A DNA stretch of 64,000 bases from Paenibacillus kyungheensis (GCF_028606985.1 NZ_CP117416.1:1402001-1466000), one strand, 5' to 3'. Shown: positions 1-8,602, numbered from the stretch's first letter. Notes: generated by a model not told the origin, from the sequence alone. Numbers and translations are program-made.

Positions 1-2
1 TT

Positions 3-236
3 CATCAAGAAGTTGCAGTAGAATTGGATTACACCTGGCTCGGCAAAGTAGAAAATGAATTGCGAAATCGCGGTATTCGCACAGCCGAGACTGATTTTAC
101 CGATAAAGTGATTATGAATTGCTTACCTGTTGCAAGTGAAGCCGAAGCATTCAAAGCATGGATCACTGATATTACGCAGGGACAATCTGTGATCACTGAA
201 GGTGAACAGCGTTACTTTATCGAAGCTGCATTTTGA
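3..236 (+). CDS. YigZ/YvyE (IMPACT) family protein, 3' end only
   Basis: The open frame enters from the left edge, so only about the last 77 residues are present. They read HQEVAVELDYTWLGKVENEL, then RTAETDFTDKVIMNCLPV, which resembles the C-terminal ferredoxin-like DUF1949 domain of the YigZ/YvyE/IMPACT family. That family is a ribosome-associated or translation-control protein of uncertain biochemical role. The TTG at 24 lies inside the domain and is not a credible start. A TetR-family gene follows 38 bp downstream on the same strand. The family call rests on the short tail only; the catalytic-like N-terminal UPF0029 domain lies outside the window. Confidence 0.65.
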   Translation, partial: HQEVAVELDYTWLGKVENELRNRGIRTAETDFTDKVIMNCLPVASEAEAFKAWITDITQGQSVITEGEQRYFIEAAF

Positions 237-274
237 ATCAGACTATGCAAAATGCTTGAAGGAGAATCGTAATC

Positions 275-856
275 ATGGCACGAAGAGCGGTAGAACAAGA
301 ATTATCCAGAGAAAGAATTCTCGAAGCTGCCAGACATCTGTTCGTCACCAAAGGATATCGGGCAATTTCAATGCGTAGTATTGGTCAACATTTGGGGTAT
401 AGTCATGGTTCGTTGTACTATCATTTTAAAGAAAAAGCAGAATTGTTTTATGCGATTGTGATGGAAGATTTTGATCATCTATGTGTGTTATTTAGAGAAG
501 TCAAAGACAAACCTGAACATGGGGAATGGAGCAAAGTAGAGCTTTTGTTGATCGAATTTATTCGGTTCGGGCTGGATAATGCGCATCAGTATGAAATTAT
601 GTTTATGACACGAGATGAAGAGTTGTTAAGTTATTGTCGTGCAGAACAAGCACGATGTTTTGATTTATTTGCTTCTATTATCCGTCAATCTATGAACACA
701 TCCAATCATACGGCTGAAGCAATGAATACTGTGCCATTGAGTTTATTTTTATCGATTCATGGTTTTATTTCGTATTATATTCAAGATCGTGTTGGATATG
801 ATGAAATTAAGCCAGCTGTTATTGCCCATGTCAAGACATTATGTCGTGTACTGTGA
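275..856 (+). CDS. TetR/AcrR-family transcriptional regulator
   Basis: 193 residues. The N-terminal 12-58 region is a canonical TetR helix-turn-helix: RERILEAARHLFVTKGYRA, then SMRSIGQHLGYSHGSLYYHF and a KEKAELFYAI helix. The rest is a helical ligand/dimerisation domain without a recognisable ligand signature. The start ATG is preceded by AAGGAGA at 259-265 with 9-nt spacing. TetR proteins usually repress a neighbouring transporter or enzyme gene, but no such gene lies next to it here (YigZ upstream, convergent YjbQ downstream), so the target is unknown. It could be co-transcribed with the YigZ gene, whose stop is 38 bp upstream. Confidence 0.9.
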   Translation: MARRAVEQELSRERILEAARHLFVTKGYRAISMRSIGQHLGYSHGSLYYHFKEKAELFYAIVMEDFDHLCVLFREVKDKPEHGEWSKVELLLIEFIRFGLDNAHQYEIMFMTRDEELLSYCRAEQARCFDLFASIIRQSMNTSNHTAEAMNTVPLSLFLSIHGFISYYIQDRVGYDEIKPAVIAHVKTLCRVL

Positions 857-1030
857 AGGGACAATACAATGATTGCTTATACAAATAAGAATCAGGTCAC
901 TGATTCAAAGCAAGCGGGATTATATCTGCATACTTTAAGACTTTCCCTTGTCAAAACGGTAATCCCCTATAGTAAATTCATGTATCGCTATAGACACTAC
1001 ACACATGACGGGGTAACAATGTATCATGCC

Positions 1031-1075
1031 AAAAGGCGATTTATCCACAATATATATATGGATAGATCGCCTTTT
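1031..1075. terminator. Convergent intrinsic terminator hairpin
   Basis: A 17-bp inverted repeat (AAAAGGCGATTTATCCA at 1031-1047 against TGGATAGATCGCCTTTT at 1059-1075, one mismatch) with an AT loop. A-rich and T-rich ends make it usable from both sides. It sits between the + strand tetR gene and the - strand yjbQ gene. The 150 bp between the tetR stop and this hairpin shows no supported gene. Confidence 0.8.
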
Positions 1076-1079
1076 GTAA

Positions 1080-1481
1080 TTAACCTGCTATAATTTTGAC
1101 CATATATTCACGCTTGCGAGGACCATCGAATTCACAGAAGTAAATGCCTTGCCAGCGTCCAAGTAACATACGACCTTCTTGAATAATAACGGTCTGTGAA
1201 GGGCCGGTCGTAATTGATTTTAGATGGGAAGCTGTGTTGCCTTCCATATGACGGTATTTCGGATGTTCCCATGGATAGACTTCATCCAATCGCATAATCA
1301 CATCATGCTTTACATCAGGATCAGCATTTTCATTGATTGCTATGCCTGCGGTTGTATGTGGACAATAGATCACGACAATACCTTCTTGTACTCCGCTTTG
1401 CGTAATCAAAGAAGACACATCACGCGTAATATCTCTCATTGCATCACGTTTACTCGTTGAAATGGGCAATGTATACAGCAT
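1080..1481 (-). CDS. yjbQ: YjbQ-family (UPF0047) protein
   Basis: About 133 residues, the usual length for the family. The signature CPHTTAGIAINENADPDV lies at residues 41-58 and a second conserved block HMEGNTASHL near residue 79, followed by RWQGIYFCEFDGPR. E. coli YjbQ has weak thiamin phosphate synthase activity; the physiological role of the family is not settled. Two ATG codons stand in tandem (1484 and 1481). AAGGA is 3 nt from the first and 6 nt from the second, which makes the second the better start. It is a single-gene unit that converges with the tetR gene. Confidence 0.9.
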   Translation of the reverse strand: MLYTLPISTSKRDAMRDITRDVSSLITQSGVQEGIVVIYCPHTTAGIAINENADPDVKHDVIMRLDEVYPWEHPKYRHMEGNTASHLKSITTGPSQTVIIQEGRMLLGRWQGIYFCEFDGPRKREYMVKIIAG

Positions 1482-1710
1482 CATTATTCCTTCTTTCTCT
1501 GCTTTTTTTCAAATTGGATATTCAACGATTATTATTTTACATATATAGACAAAATATTGCGAAAATTGATCTGAAATCAGATCGCAAAATAAGTGACTAT
1601 CTACTTCTGTATTACCCATTTTGCACGAAATGCTTATCATATCAATACATTTAACACTATTAACCATTTTGACAAAAAGTACTCTTTTAATTGACGGTAG
1701 GCATAACAAT

Positions 1711-1748
1711 TTGCTAAAGTATTGCTAAGATTTAAAGCCGAGTATACT
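1711..1748 (+). promoter_or_regulatory. Putative control region of the sulfate transporter operon
   Basis: Within the 300-bp gap before cysT the last 100 bp hold a TATACT hexamer (1743-1748) as a candidate -10, with only a poor -35 (TTGCTA, 15-nt spacer). Two direct repeats of TTGCTAA start at 1711 and 1722, 11 bp apart, that is on the same helix face and over the -35 region. A weak core promoter with phased repeats suggests an activator, but no activator was identified. The remainder of the gap (1485-1700) is AT-rich with no gene or riboswitch that I can recognise. Confidence 0.35.
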
Positions 1749-1784
1749 AATAGGAAATAAAGGTTAAAGCAAAGGAGTCATATC

Positions 1785-2600
1785 GTGAATAGTACATTGC
1801 TGCGTCATAAAGGATGGACTTGGGGATTTCGCTCTACCGTATTATTGTATTTTCTACTATTGATTGTACTACCGATTGCAGGAGTGTATGTGAACTCATT
1901 TTCAGAAGGTTGGGCAGCATTTGTACAGAATATCAGTGATCCTATCGCATGGAAAGCTGTTCTATTAACCTTAAAATTAGCGCTGATTGCTACGCTTATT
2001 AATGTGTTGATCGGTACGATGTCTGCATGGGTGTTGGTACGTTATGATTTTGCAGGGAAGTCTTTATTAAATAGTATTGTAGATTTGCCTTTTGCTTTAC
2101 CGACTGCTGTAGGCGGATTGATGATTCTCGTTTTGTTAGGGCCGAACAGTTGGATGGGCAAATTAGCAGATACACTAGGCTTTCAGTTCGTATTTCATCA
2201 GCCGGCGATTATTATTGCGATGGTATTTGTCACCTTTCCATTTGTGATTCGGGCGATACAGCCATTATTGGAAGAAATCGATCATTCGGCTGAAGAAGCG
2301 GCTTATACACTAGGAGCTTCCAAACGAGATACTTTTTTTCGAGTGATCTTACCATCGATGACACCGGGTATTGTAAGTGGAGCTATGCTGGCTTTTTCAA
2401 GAGCATTGGCTGAATTTGGAGCTGTCGTTCTGGTAGCTGGTAATATTCCAGGACGTACACTTACTGCTTCCGTATATATTTTTGGTGAAGTAGAAAGTGA
2501 TAATGAAGCAGGAGCCGCTGCTGTATCGGTTATTTTATTAACATTATCGTTTCTTATTCTTTGGCTGATTAATGCAGTACAGACAAGGAGAGCACGCTAA
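1785..2600 (+). CDS. cysT: Sulfate ABC transporter permease CysT
   Basis: 271 residues, an inner-membrane permease with about six transmembrane segments. The PTAVGGLMILVLLGP segment (near residue 106) and the EAA cytoplasmic loop EEAAYTLGASKRDTFFRVIL (from about 169), which docks the ATPase, are typical of the CysT/ModB class. The GTG start is preceded by AAAGGAG at 1771-1777. First gene of the operon cysT-cysW-cysA-binding protein. Its stop overlaps the cysW start (TAATG). With CysW and CysA it forms the translocator for sulfate, possibly also thiosulfate. A second cysT paralogue lies at 34123. The sulfate assignment follows from family and operon content. Confidence 0.9.
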   Translation: MNSTLLRHKGWTWGFRSTVLLYFLLLIVLPIAGVYVNSFSEGWAAFVQNISDPIAWKAVLLTLKLALIATLINVLIGTMSAWVLVRYDFAGKSLLNSIVDLPFALPTAVGGLMILVLLGPNSWMGKLADTLGFQFVFHQPAIIIAMVFVTFPFVIRAIQPLLEEIDHSAEEAAYTLGASKRDTFFRVILPSMTPGIVSGAMLAFSRALAEFGAVVLVAGNIPGRTLTASVYIFGEVESDNEAGAAAVSVILLTLSFLILWLINAVQTRRAR

Positions 2601-3397
2601 TGAGAAAATATTGGATTCCGCTCACATGGATCGTTTTTAGCATATTGATTTTGATTCCTTTGGCTGTACTGGCAACAGGAGCTTTTGATAAAGGAACCAG
2701 TGGACTTATTGATGCATTAAGTCGTCCCGAAGCAAGACATGCACTGATGATGACAGGGCTTATCGTTATTGTGGTGACTATTTTAAATGGAATCTTTGGG
2801 ATTATGATGGGCATTTATCTGGTACGAGGAACATGGCTAAGCCGTAGAGTAAGACAACTGTTCAACAGTATTGTCGATCTACCTTATGCGGTCTCACCAG
2901 TAATCGGTGGATTAATGATTGTGTTATTGCTAGGGCCAGATACAGTGATTGGTACATTTTTTGAACAGATTGGATTTAAAGTGGTTTATGCTTTTCCAGG
3001 GATGGTTATTGCGACACTATTTGTTACATTTCCATTAATGGTGCGTGAAGTTATGCCTGTACTACAAGAATTAGGAAACGATCAAGAAGAAGCGGCTTCT
3101 ACATTAGGCGCGTATAGTTGGACAACGTTTTGGAAAGTCACCTGGCCTTCGATTCGCTGGGCTGTGATTTACGGTACGATTTTGACAGTTGCACGCTCTT
3201 TGGGTGAATTTGGAGCGGTATTGGTAGTGTCAGGCAATATTATTAACAAAACACAAACAGCAACCACGCTGGTGTATCAAGATATGGAGAATTTCAATGT
3301 CACTGCTGCTAATGGAGTTGCTCTGGTGTTGGCTGTATTTTCTGTAGGATTATTATTGTTAATGGAACGCGCCAAGAAGAGAAAGGGAGTGCACTGA
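2600..3397 (+). CDS. cysW: Sulfate ABC transporter permease CysW
   Basis: 265 residues with about six membrane segments. It shows the CysW-type run SIVDLPYAVSPVIGGLMIVL near residue 91, an EAA loop EEAASTLGAYSWTTFWKVTW from about 161, and the conserved RSLGEFGAVLVVSGNI segment. The ATG overlaps the cysT stop by one base, so translation is probably coupled. It is the heterodimer partner of CysT. It ends two bases before cysA. The paralogue at 35014 in the second sulfate cluster has the same motif order. Confidence 0.9.
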   Translation: MRKYWIPLTWIVFSILILIPLAVLATGAFDKGTSGLIDALSRPEARHALMMTGLIVIVVTILNGIFGIMMGIYLVRGTWLSRRVRQLFNSIVDLPYAVSPVIGGLMIVLLLGPDTVIGTFFEQIGFKVVYAFPGMVIATLFVTFPLMVREVMPVLQELGNDQEEAASTLGAYSWTTFWKVTWPSIRWAVIYGTILTVARSLGEFGAVLVVSGNIINKTQTATTLVYQDMENFNVTAANGVALVLAVFSVGLLLLMERAKKRKGVH

Positions 3398-3399
3398 GT

Positions 3400-4464
3400 A
3401 TGCATCTGGAAGTTCGTAACCTTGATAAGCATTTTGGACAATTTCACGCTGTACAAGACGTTAGCTTCAATGTACAAAAAGGTCATCTGATCGGATTATT
3501 AGGCCCAAGTGGTGGAGGAAAAACATCTATTTTGCGTATGTTAGCTGGACTAGAATCACCGGATAGTGGCGATATTATTTTTCATGGGCAAAAAGTCAAT
3601 CAACTACCTCCACAAGAACGCGAGATCGGCTTTGTTTTTCAAAACTATGCGTTGTTCAAACATATGACCGTATTCGATAATATCGCTTTTGGTCTAACCG
3701 TAAAAAAAATGAAAAAGTCTGCGATTAAAGAACGTGTACAGGAATTAGTAGAACTCACAGGATTAGCAGGATTTGAACATCGCTATCCGCATCAGTTATC
3801 AGGCGGACAACGACAACGGGTAGCTTTTGCGCGTGCTCTTGCGCCTGAACCGCAATTGTTATTGCTGGATGAGCCATTTGCTGCGATTGATGCTAAGATT
3901 CGGCAAGAATTACGTACATGGCTTCGCGAGCTGATTGAACGTGTCGGTATTACATCGATCTTTGTGACTCATGATCAAGATGAAGCAATTGAAGTAGCTG
4001 ATGAGATTATGATTATTAACGGTGGACGATTAGAGCAAAAAGGAACACCGTGGGATATTTATAAACAACCTTCGACTCCTTTTGTTGCTTCCTTTATTGG
4101 AGAATCAACGATTGTAGATGAAGTATCGCTGTTAAAAGGATTCGATCATGAGCAGTCTCATCCGGGTATTCATGCATTGATTCGCCCTGAATATATTGAA
4201 GTAGGTCATGCCAGTGAATTTCCATTATTATCTGCTACCGAGAAAGGTACAGTAAAACATCTTCATTTTCGGGGCAGTCAGTGGTTGGTTGAAGTACAGG
4301 TGGGTCAGAATTCATTGATCACCTATCGTTCACTGGAAAAAGAAACATTAGAAATCGGACAATCTGTACATGTGATGGTGCACCGGGCATATCTATTTAA
4401 TGATCAAGAAAGTTGGATCGCTGAAAACCGCCTGAAAAATGATACGTTATCGATGTTTATTTAA
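3400..4464 (+). CDS. cysA: Sulfate ABC transporter ATPase CysA
   Basis: 354 residues. Walker A GPSGGGKT at 35-42, Q-loop in FVFQNYALFKHMTVFDN, signature LSGGQRQRVAFARAL near 134, Walker B LLLLDEPFAAID near 155, and the H-loop VTHDQDEA. A C-terminal TOBE-like region (about 235-354) follows, as in CysA. It energises sulfate uptake by the CysTW translocator. It is the only sulfate-type ATPase in the window, so it may also serve the second permease pair at 34.1-35.9 kb, which lacks one. It starts two bases after the cysW stop. Confidence 0.92.
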   Translation: MHLEVRNLDKHFGQFHAVQDVSFNVQKGHLIGLLGPSGGGKTSILRMLAGLESPDSGDIIFHGQKVNQLPPQEREIGFVFQNYALFKHMTVFDNIAFGLTVKKMKKSAIKERVQELVELTGLAGFEHRYPHQLSGGQRQRVAFARALAPEPQLLLLDEPFAAIDAKIRQELRTWLRELIERVGITSIFVTHDQDEAIEVADEIMIINGGRLEQKGTPWDIYKQPSTPFVASFIGESTIVDEVSLLKGFDHEQSHPGIHALIRPEYIEVGHASEFPLLSATEKGTVKHLHFRGSQWLVEVQVGQNSLITYRSLEKETLEIGQSVHVMVHRAYLFNDQESWIAENRLKNDTLSMFI

Positions 4465-4518
4465 CAGCAAAAGTAAGCTGAGTATGGTCTGTGAACGCGG
4501 GAAAGGAAGGGATTGGGC

Positions 4519-5604
4519 TTGAAGAACAATCGCTTGAGAATGTCTATGATCCGTAGTCGTTTAGTGCTGGCTTTACTACTTATGATGAGTGTAGTCTTGT
4601 CAGCTTGTAGTCATCAAACAGAAACAGACGCTACAGCTTCTGCTAGTGCTGTATCCAATGATGGCAAAGATATTACTTTAGTGATTGGTGCATACAGTGT
4701 AGCCAAAGATGCTGTAGGCGAGATTTTACCCAAGTTTCAAGCAGAATGGAAAGCCAAAACAGGGCAAAATGTAAAATTTCAAGAATCGTATGAAGCTTCA
4801 GGTACGCAAGCTAGAGCAATTGCAGGTGGATTTGAAGCTGATGTTACTTTGTTATCACTAGAAGGTGATATTGATAAATTAGTAAAAGCCGGACTGGTCA
4901 AAGATACATGGAGAGATGAACCGCATAAAGGAATGATTACACGTTCTATCGTTGTATTAGGTACACGTGAAGGCAATCCTCTCGGTATTCATAACTTTAA
5001 TGATCTCACCAAGCCCGGGGTAAAAGTGTTATACCCTAATCCCAAAACATCCGGTGGTGCGCAGTGGGATATTAATGCGATCTATGGTGCAGGTCTCAAG
5101 CAATCTGAACGAGATGAAGGTCAGAAAGATCCTGCGGTGGCAAAAGCTTTTCTACAAGCAGTGCATCAAAATGTCGAGTCATTGGACAAAAGCGGACGTG
5201 CTTCTATGGCGGCATTTGAATATGGTGTAGGCGATGTGATTGTAACGTATGAAAATGAATTGCTTGCACGAATGGCGCAAGGAGCTAAATACGAAGTGGT
5301 TATACCTGACGATACTATTCTGATCGAAAATCCAGCCGCAGTTGTCGATAAATATGTCGATGAACATGGAACACGTAAAGTAGCTGAAGCATTTCTTGCT
5401 TATTTGTGGACACCAGAAGCCCAAGAAATATTTGCAAAGCATGGGTTCCGTCCTGTAAATGAGCAGGTGATGGCAAAACACGTAAGTGAGTATCCTACAC
5501 CAAAAGGACTGTTTGATATTAACTATTTGGGTGGATGGAGTGAAGTACGCAAAAATCTATATTCTAGTCGTGGAATATGGTATCAGGTGCTAGCTGGGAT
5601 ATAA
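4519..5604 (+). CDS. Sulfate-binding lipoprotein (Sbp/CysP type)
   Basis: About 361 residues. Signal peptide with lipobox LSAC, Cys at residue 30, then a Ser/Ala-rich tether. The mature part has sulfate-binding family motifs: [37 protein letters not shown], and GVGDVIVTYENE. It is a membrane-anchored extracellular receptor delivering sulfate to CysTW. Several in-frame TTG codons compete. The one at 4519 stands 8 nt after AAGGAAGG and fits better than 4513, which is only 2 nt away. Last gene of the operon; placement after cysA differs from the enteric cysPTWA order. It shares family motifs with the binding protein at 33047 but is clearly diverged from it. Confidence 0.88.
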   Translation: MKNNRLRMSMIRSRLVLALLLMMSVVLSACSHQTETDATASASAVSNDGKDITLVIGAYSVAKDAVGEILPKFQAEWKAKTGQNVKFQESYEASGTQARAIAGGFEADVTLLSLEGDIDKLVKAGLVKDTWRDEPHKGMITRSIVVLGTREGNPLGIHNFNDLTKPGVKVLYPNPKTSGGAQWDINAIYGAGLKQSERDEGQKDPAVAKAFLQAVHQNVESLDKSGRASMAAFEYGVGDVIVTYENELLARMAQGAKYEVVIPDDTILIENPAAVVDKYVDEHGTRKVAEAFLAYLWTPEAQEIFAKHGFRPVNEQVMAKHVSEYPTPKGLFDINYLGGWSEVRKNLYSSRGIWYQVLAGI

Positions 5605-5638
5605 AATAACATAAATAGATGTTATTGGGCATAAAATT

Positions 5639-5687
5639 AAAAAACTTCTTTACGTGAAGCTCATTTCACGCTTAAAGAAGTTTTTTT
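5639..5687 (+). terminator. Intrinsic terminator of the cysTWA operon
   Basis: AAAACTTCTTTACGTGAA pairs with TTCACGCTTAAAGAAGTTTT around a five-base loop, followed by a run of T. It is 35 bp after the binding-protein stop. Confidence 0.88.
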
Positions 5688-5774
5688 GTGGGTAAAAGCA
5701 GAACAAGACCTAAATACCTTACCTTTTTAACTAAGCCAAAGGTCACGATTCATATGTCGAAAGATACAAGAAAA

Positions 5775-5783
5775 TGATATAAT
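5775..5783 (+). promoter_or_regulatory. Extended -10 promoter for the PhnP-like gene
   Basis: TGATATAAT gives a perfect TATAAT at 5778-5783 with an upstream TG, which can compensate for the absence of a good -35. It is 42 bp upstream of the start codon at 5825. Confidence 0.5.
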
Positions 5784-5824
5784 AAATGATACTAGATGGC
5801 AACGCTCAAGGAGAGAATATAAAC

Positions 5825-6634
5825 ATGAACGGACGAGTAGATCGATTAACATTTTTAGGAACAGGCGATGCAATGGGCGTGCCAAGAGTATATTGTGAGT
5901 GTGAAGTATGTGAAGAAGCACGTAGTGGTGGAACGAACCGAAGGTTACGATCTTCTGTACTGGTAGAAGGTATTGAAGGAGACTTTTTATTAGATTGTGG
6001 ACCTGATTGGCGAACACAGATGGAAATGATCAATCGTCGCGCAGATATTACAGACGTTATTGTGACTCATGCACACTTTGATCATATTGGAGGTTTGCCA
6101 GAATGGGCGGACGCTTGTCGCTGGCAACAGTTAAAAGGTCGCTTATTTGCTCCACAAGAAGTATTGGATGCGATCGGTAAGCAATTTCCGTGGATTAGTA
6201 GTTATATTGAATTGATAGCGAATGATCAAGGAATGGAATTGAATGGTTGGAGTATTACTCCATGGAAAGTACATCATGGACATAACGGATACTCTTATGC
6301 GTATCGGTTTGAAAAAAATGAGTTTGCCTGGGTATATTGCTCGGATGCTATTGGACTTGATGAAGAACAGAAAAAACCGATGCATATGTTAGATTTATTG
6401 ATTTTAGGAACAAGCTTTGTTCGTGAAGAAGCAGAATATCATACTCGTTCTGTCTATGATATGTATGAAGCGGCTGAACTTATAGATGAAGTGGTTCCTT
6501 CTGAAACGATCTATACCCATATGTCTCATCAAGTAGATTTGCGTGAAGATTTGAATTTGGCTGCCAGTGTTAGTATCGCTCGCACAGGTATGACTGTAGA
6601 TTTAGGCAATTATTCTTCGCTATTATCTGAATAA
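5825..6634 (+). CDS. Metallo-beta-lactamase-fold hydrolase, PhnP-like
   Basis: 269 residues. LGTGDAMGVPRVYCECEVC opens the protein; the C-x-C-x-x-C cluster (24, 26, 29) is typical of PhnP-type cyclic phosphodiesterases, where it binds structural zinc. The metal motif HAHFDHIGG lies at 82-90, with later ligands near VHHGHNGYSYAYRF and YCSDA. PhnP cleaves 5-phosphoribosyl 1,2-cyclic phosphate in phosphonate catabolism. No phn genes are nearby, so the substrate here is open. The chosen ATG follows AAGGAGAG; the upstream ATG at 5786 has no ribosome site and would add 13 residues of atypical sequence. Confidence 0.82.
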   Translation: MNGRVDRLTFLGTGDAMGVPRVYCECEVCEEARSGGTNRRLRSSVLVEGIEGDFLLDCGPDWRTQMEMINRRADITDVIVTHAHFDHIGGLPEWADACRWQQLKGRLFAPQEVLDAIGKQFPWISSYIELIANDQGMELNGWSITPWKVHHGHNGYSYAYRFEKNEFAWVYCSDAIGLDEEQKKPMHMLDLLILGTSFVREEAEYHTRSVYDMYEAAELIDEVVPSETIYTHMSHQVDLREDLNLAASVSIARTGMTVDLGNYSSLLSE

Positions 6635-6672
6635 CACTAAGAATAAAGGTATTCACCATATAGAGAAATACG

Positions 6673-6707
6673 ATAAACCGGTAGATTGTGTACCGGTTTA
6701 TTTGCAT
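6673..6707 (+). terminator. Intrinsic terminator
   Basis: ATAAACCGGTA and TACCGGTTTAT form a perfect 11-bp stem with a 7-nt loop, followed by a T-rich tract. It ends the single-gene unit at 5825-6634. Confidence 0.75.
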
Positions 6708-6770
6708 TTTTATGATCATTATTTAGAATAAAACAGAAATTTACTACTATTTAATGTAGGATTGTGTAGT

Positions 6771-6799
6771 TTTACATAGGTGTAGCTTAAGATTATATA
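6771..6799 (+). promoter_or_regulatory. Probable sigma-A promoter of the glutamine transporter
   Basis: TTTACA (6771-6776), a 17-bp spacer, and TATATA (6794-6799). The transcription start would fall at about 6806, inside the GlnR/TnrA-type box described next. Confidence 0.5.
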
Positions 6800-6802
6800 A
6801 AA

Positions 6803-6819
6803 TGTAAGTATAACTAACA
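6803..6819 (+). promoter_or_regulatory. GlnR/TnrA operator
   Basis: TGTAAGTATAACTAACA fits the TnrA/GlnR consensus TGTNAN7TNACA at every fixed position. It lies directly behind the predicted -10 of the glnQ promoter, a position expected for repression. In Bacilli GlnR represses nitrogen-assimilation genes when glutamine is abundant. That a glutamine-type importer follows makes the match biologically coherent. The regulator itself is not in the window. Confidence 0.7.
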
Positions 6820-6863
6820 AGAGAAACATAACATATACTATTTATGGAATTTTAAGGAGGAAT

Positions 6864-7595
6864 ATGATGATTACCTTCCATGAAGTTAACAAGTTCTATG
6901 GAGATTTTCAAGTGCTGACTGGAATTAATCTTCATGTCAAGCAAGGAGAAGTGGTTGTTGTACTCGGGCCTTCTGGTTCTGGTAAAAGCACCATGCTCCG
7001 ATGTATCAATCGTCTTGAAGATACCAGTAGTGGACAGTTAACGGTCAACAATGTAAGAGTAGATGATCGCAAAACAGATCTCAATAAACTTCGCCGCAAA
7101 ATTGGGATGGTGTTCCAACATTTTAATTTGTATCCCCATAAAAAAGTGATCGATAATATTACACTGGCTCCTATCAAAGCATTAGGTGTATCCAAAGCAG
7201 AAGCGGCAGAGACAGCTATGTATTATTTAGAAAAAGTAGGTATAGCAGAAAAAGCGAATGCGTACCCTTCCCAATTATCCGGGGGACAGCAGCAACGTGT
7301 CGCAATTGCTAGAGGTCTTGCTGTCAAACCTGAAATTATGTTATTTGATGAACCAACTTCTGCATTAGACCCTGAGATGGTCGGTGAAGTACTTGATGTT
7401 ATGAAAGCACTCGCTAGAGAAGGAATGACTATGGTTGTCGTTACTCATGAAATGGGATTTGCTCGCGAAGTCGCAGACCGCGTGATCTTTATGGATCAAG
7501 GCAAAATTGTAGAAGAAGCTACACCTGAAGAATTCTTCTCCAATCCAAAAGAAGAGCGTGCACAGTTGTTCTTGAGTCGCTTATTAAATCACTAA
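6864..7595 (+). CDS. glnQ: Glutamine ABC transporter ATPase GlnQ
   Basis: 243 residues, typical of polar amino-acid ATPases. Walker A GPSGSGKS at 35-42, [19 protein letters not shown] (Q-loop), signature [20 protein letters not shown], Walker [19 protein letters not shown], and [15 protein letters not shown]. Two ATG codons in tandem (6864 and 6867) follow TTAAGGAGG; the second has the better spacing (6 nt). Order of the unit is glnQ, glnH, glnM, glnP. Glutamine as substrate is inferred from the adjacent GlnK/GlnL-type sensor pair and the GlnR box; other polar amino acids are possible. Confidence 0.9.
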   Translation: MMITFHEVNKFYGDFQVLTGINLHVKQGEVVVVLGPSGSGKSTMLRCINRLEDTSSGQLTVNNVRVDDRKTDLNKLRRKIGMVFQHFNLYPHKKVIDNITLAPIKALGVSKAEAAETAMYYLEKVGIAEKANAYPSQLSGGQQQRVAIARGLAVKPEIMLFDEPTSALDPEMVGEVLDVMKALAREGMTMVVVTHEMGFAREVADRVIFMDQGKIVEEATPEEFFSNPKEERAQLFLSRLLNH

Positions 7596-7645
7596 TATCT
7601 AATCTCTATAGTTCACTAATAACACATAGAAAAGGGGATTTACTT

Positions 7646-8488
7646 ATGAAAAATCAAAAAAGATACAATGTTAAAAAATTAGCGATGTTGTTAGCGTGTA
7701 TGGTAGCTATTGTTACAGTACTCGGAGCATGTAGCGTAAGCAAACCGACTTCTTCGTCCACAGCAAGTTCAAATGCTCTTCTGGATCAAATTAAAGAACG
7801 CGATAAATTAATCGTAGGTGTAAAATACGATACCAAATTATTCGGTCTGAAAAACCCGTCTACAGGTGATGTAGAAGGATTCGATATTGATATGGCTCAT
7901 GCGCTAGCAAAAAGTATTTTAGGAGATGCGAGCAAAGTAGAGTTCAAAGAAGTAACATCCAAAACACGTATCCCTATGCTTAACAATGGCGATATTGATA
8001 TGGTTATCGCAACGATGACGATTACAGATGAGCGTAAAAAAGAAGTAGACTTCTCGGATGTGTATTTCCAAGCAGGACAATCTCTATTAGTGAAAAAAGG
8101 TAGCCCGATCAAAGGAATTGAAGATGTAACCGCAGATACGACTGTACTTGCTTCTAAAGGTGCGACTTCGATTAAAAATATTGAAGACAAAGTACCAGGT
8201 GTAACCGTATTGGAATTTGATAATTATCAAGATGCATTCAACGCACTCAAAGCAGGTAAAGGTGATGCTTTAACAACAGATGATGCGATTCTATACGGTA
8301 TGGCTGCGCAAGATCCTGGCTATGAAGTGGTAGGTAAGCCATTTACAGATGAGCCTTACGGTATCGCTGTGAAAAAAGGCGAAACCAAATTGGTTGAAGC
8401 GATCAATAAAGCTCTAACCGATATGAAAGCTGATAAATCTTACAATGAAATTTATAAAAAATGGATTGGTAAAGAGCCAACAACCTAA
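7646..8488 (+). CDS. glnH: Glutamine-type ABC substrate-binding lipoprotein GlnH
   Basis: 280 residues. Signal peptide with lipobox LGAC, Cys at residue 29, Ser/Thr-rich tether, then an SBP family 3 fold: LIVGVKYDTKLFGLKNPSTG, VEGFDIDMAHALAKSIL, MVIATMTITDERKKEVDFS, and a C-terminal KADKSYNEIYKKWIG. Membrane-anchored receptor for an amino acid, probably glutamine. An intrinsic hairpin lies right behind the gene, so the binding protein may be made in excess over the permeases. Confidence 0.9.
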   Translation: MKNQKRYNVKKLAMLLACMVAIVTVLGACSVSKPTSSSTASSNALLDQIKERDKLIVGVKYDTKLFGLKNPSTGDVEGFDIDMAHALAKSILGDASKVEFKEVTSKTRIPMLNNGDIDMVIATMTITDERKKEVDFSDVYFQAGQSLLVKKGSPIKGIEDVTADTTVLASKGATSIKNIEDKVPGVTVLEFDNYQDAFNALKAGKGDALTTDDAILYGMAAQDPGYEVVGKPFTDEPYGIAVKKGETKLVEAINKALTDMKADKSYNEIYKKWIGKEPTT

Positions 8489-8527
8489 ATCATGATCTCT
8501 TGAAGCGATCATTCGTAACACATACAG

Positions 8528-8563
8528 AAGGTGGGCAACAGGCAATCGTTGCCTACCTTTTTG
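8528..8563 (+). terminator. Intra-operon terminator between glnH and the permeases
   Basis: AAGGTGGGCAAC and GTTGCCTACCTT form a 12-bp stem with one G-U pair, followed by T-rich TTTTTG. It lies within the 114-bp glnH-glnM gap. Partial read-through would lower permease output relative to receptor and ATPase. Confidence 0.7.
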
Positions 8564-8602
8564 TTTGATGATGTATACACAGGCTAAGGAGGTACAGAAT
8601 AT

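Noticed and set aside
869-1093. 74-residue plus-strand frame after the tetR gene
   Set aside because: It reads through the convergent terminator and ends in yjbQ; no family resemblance.
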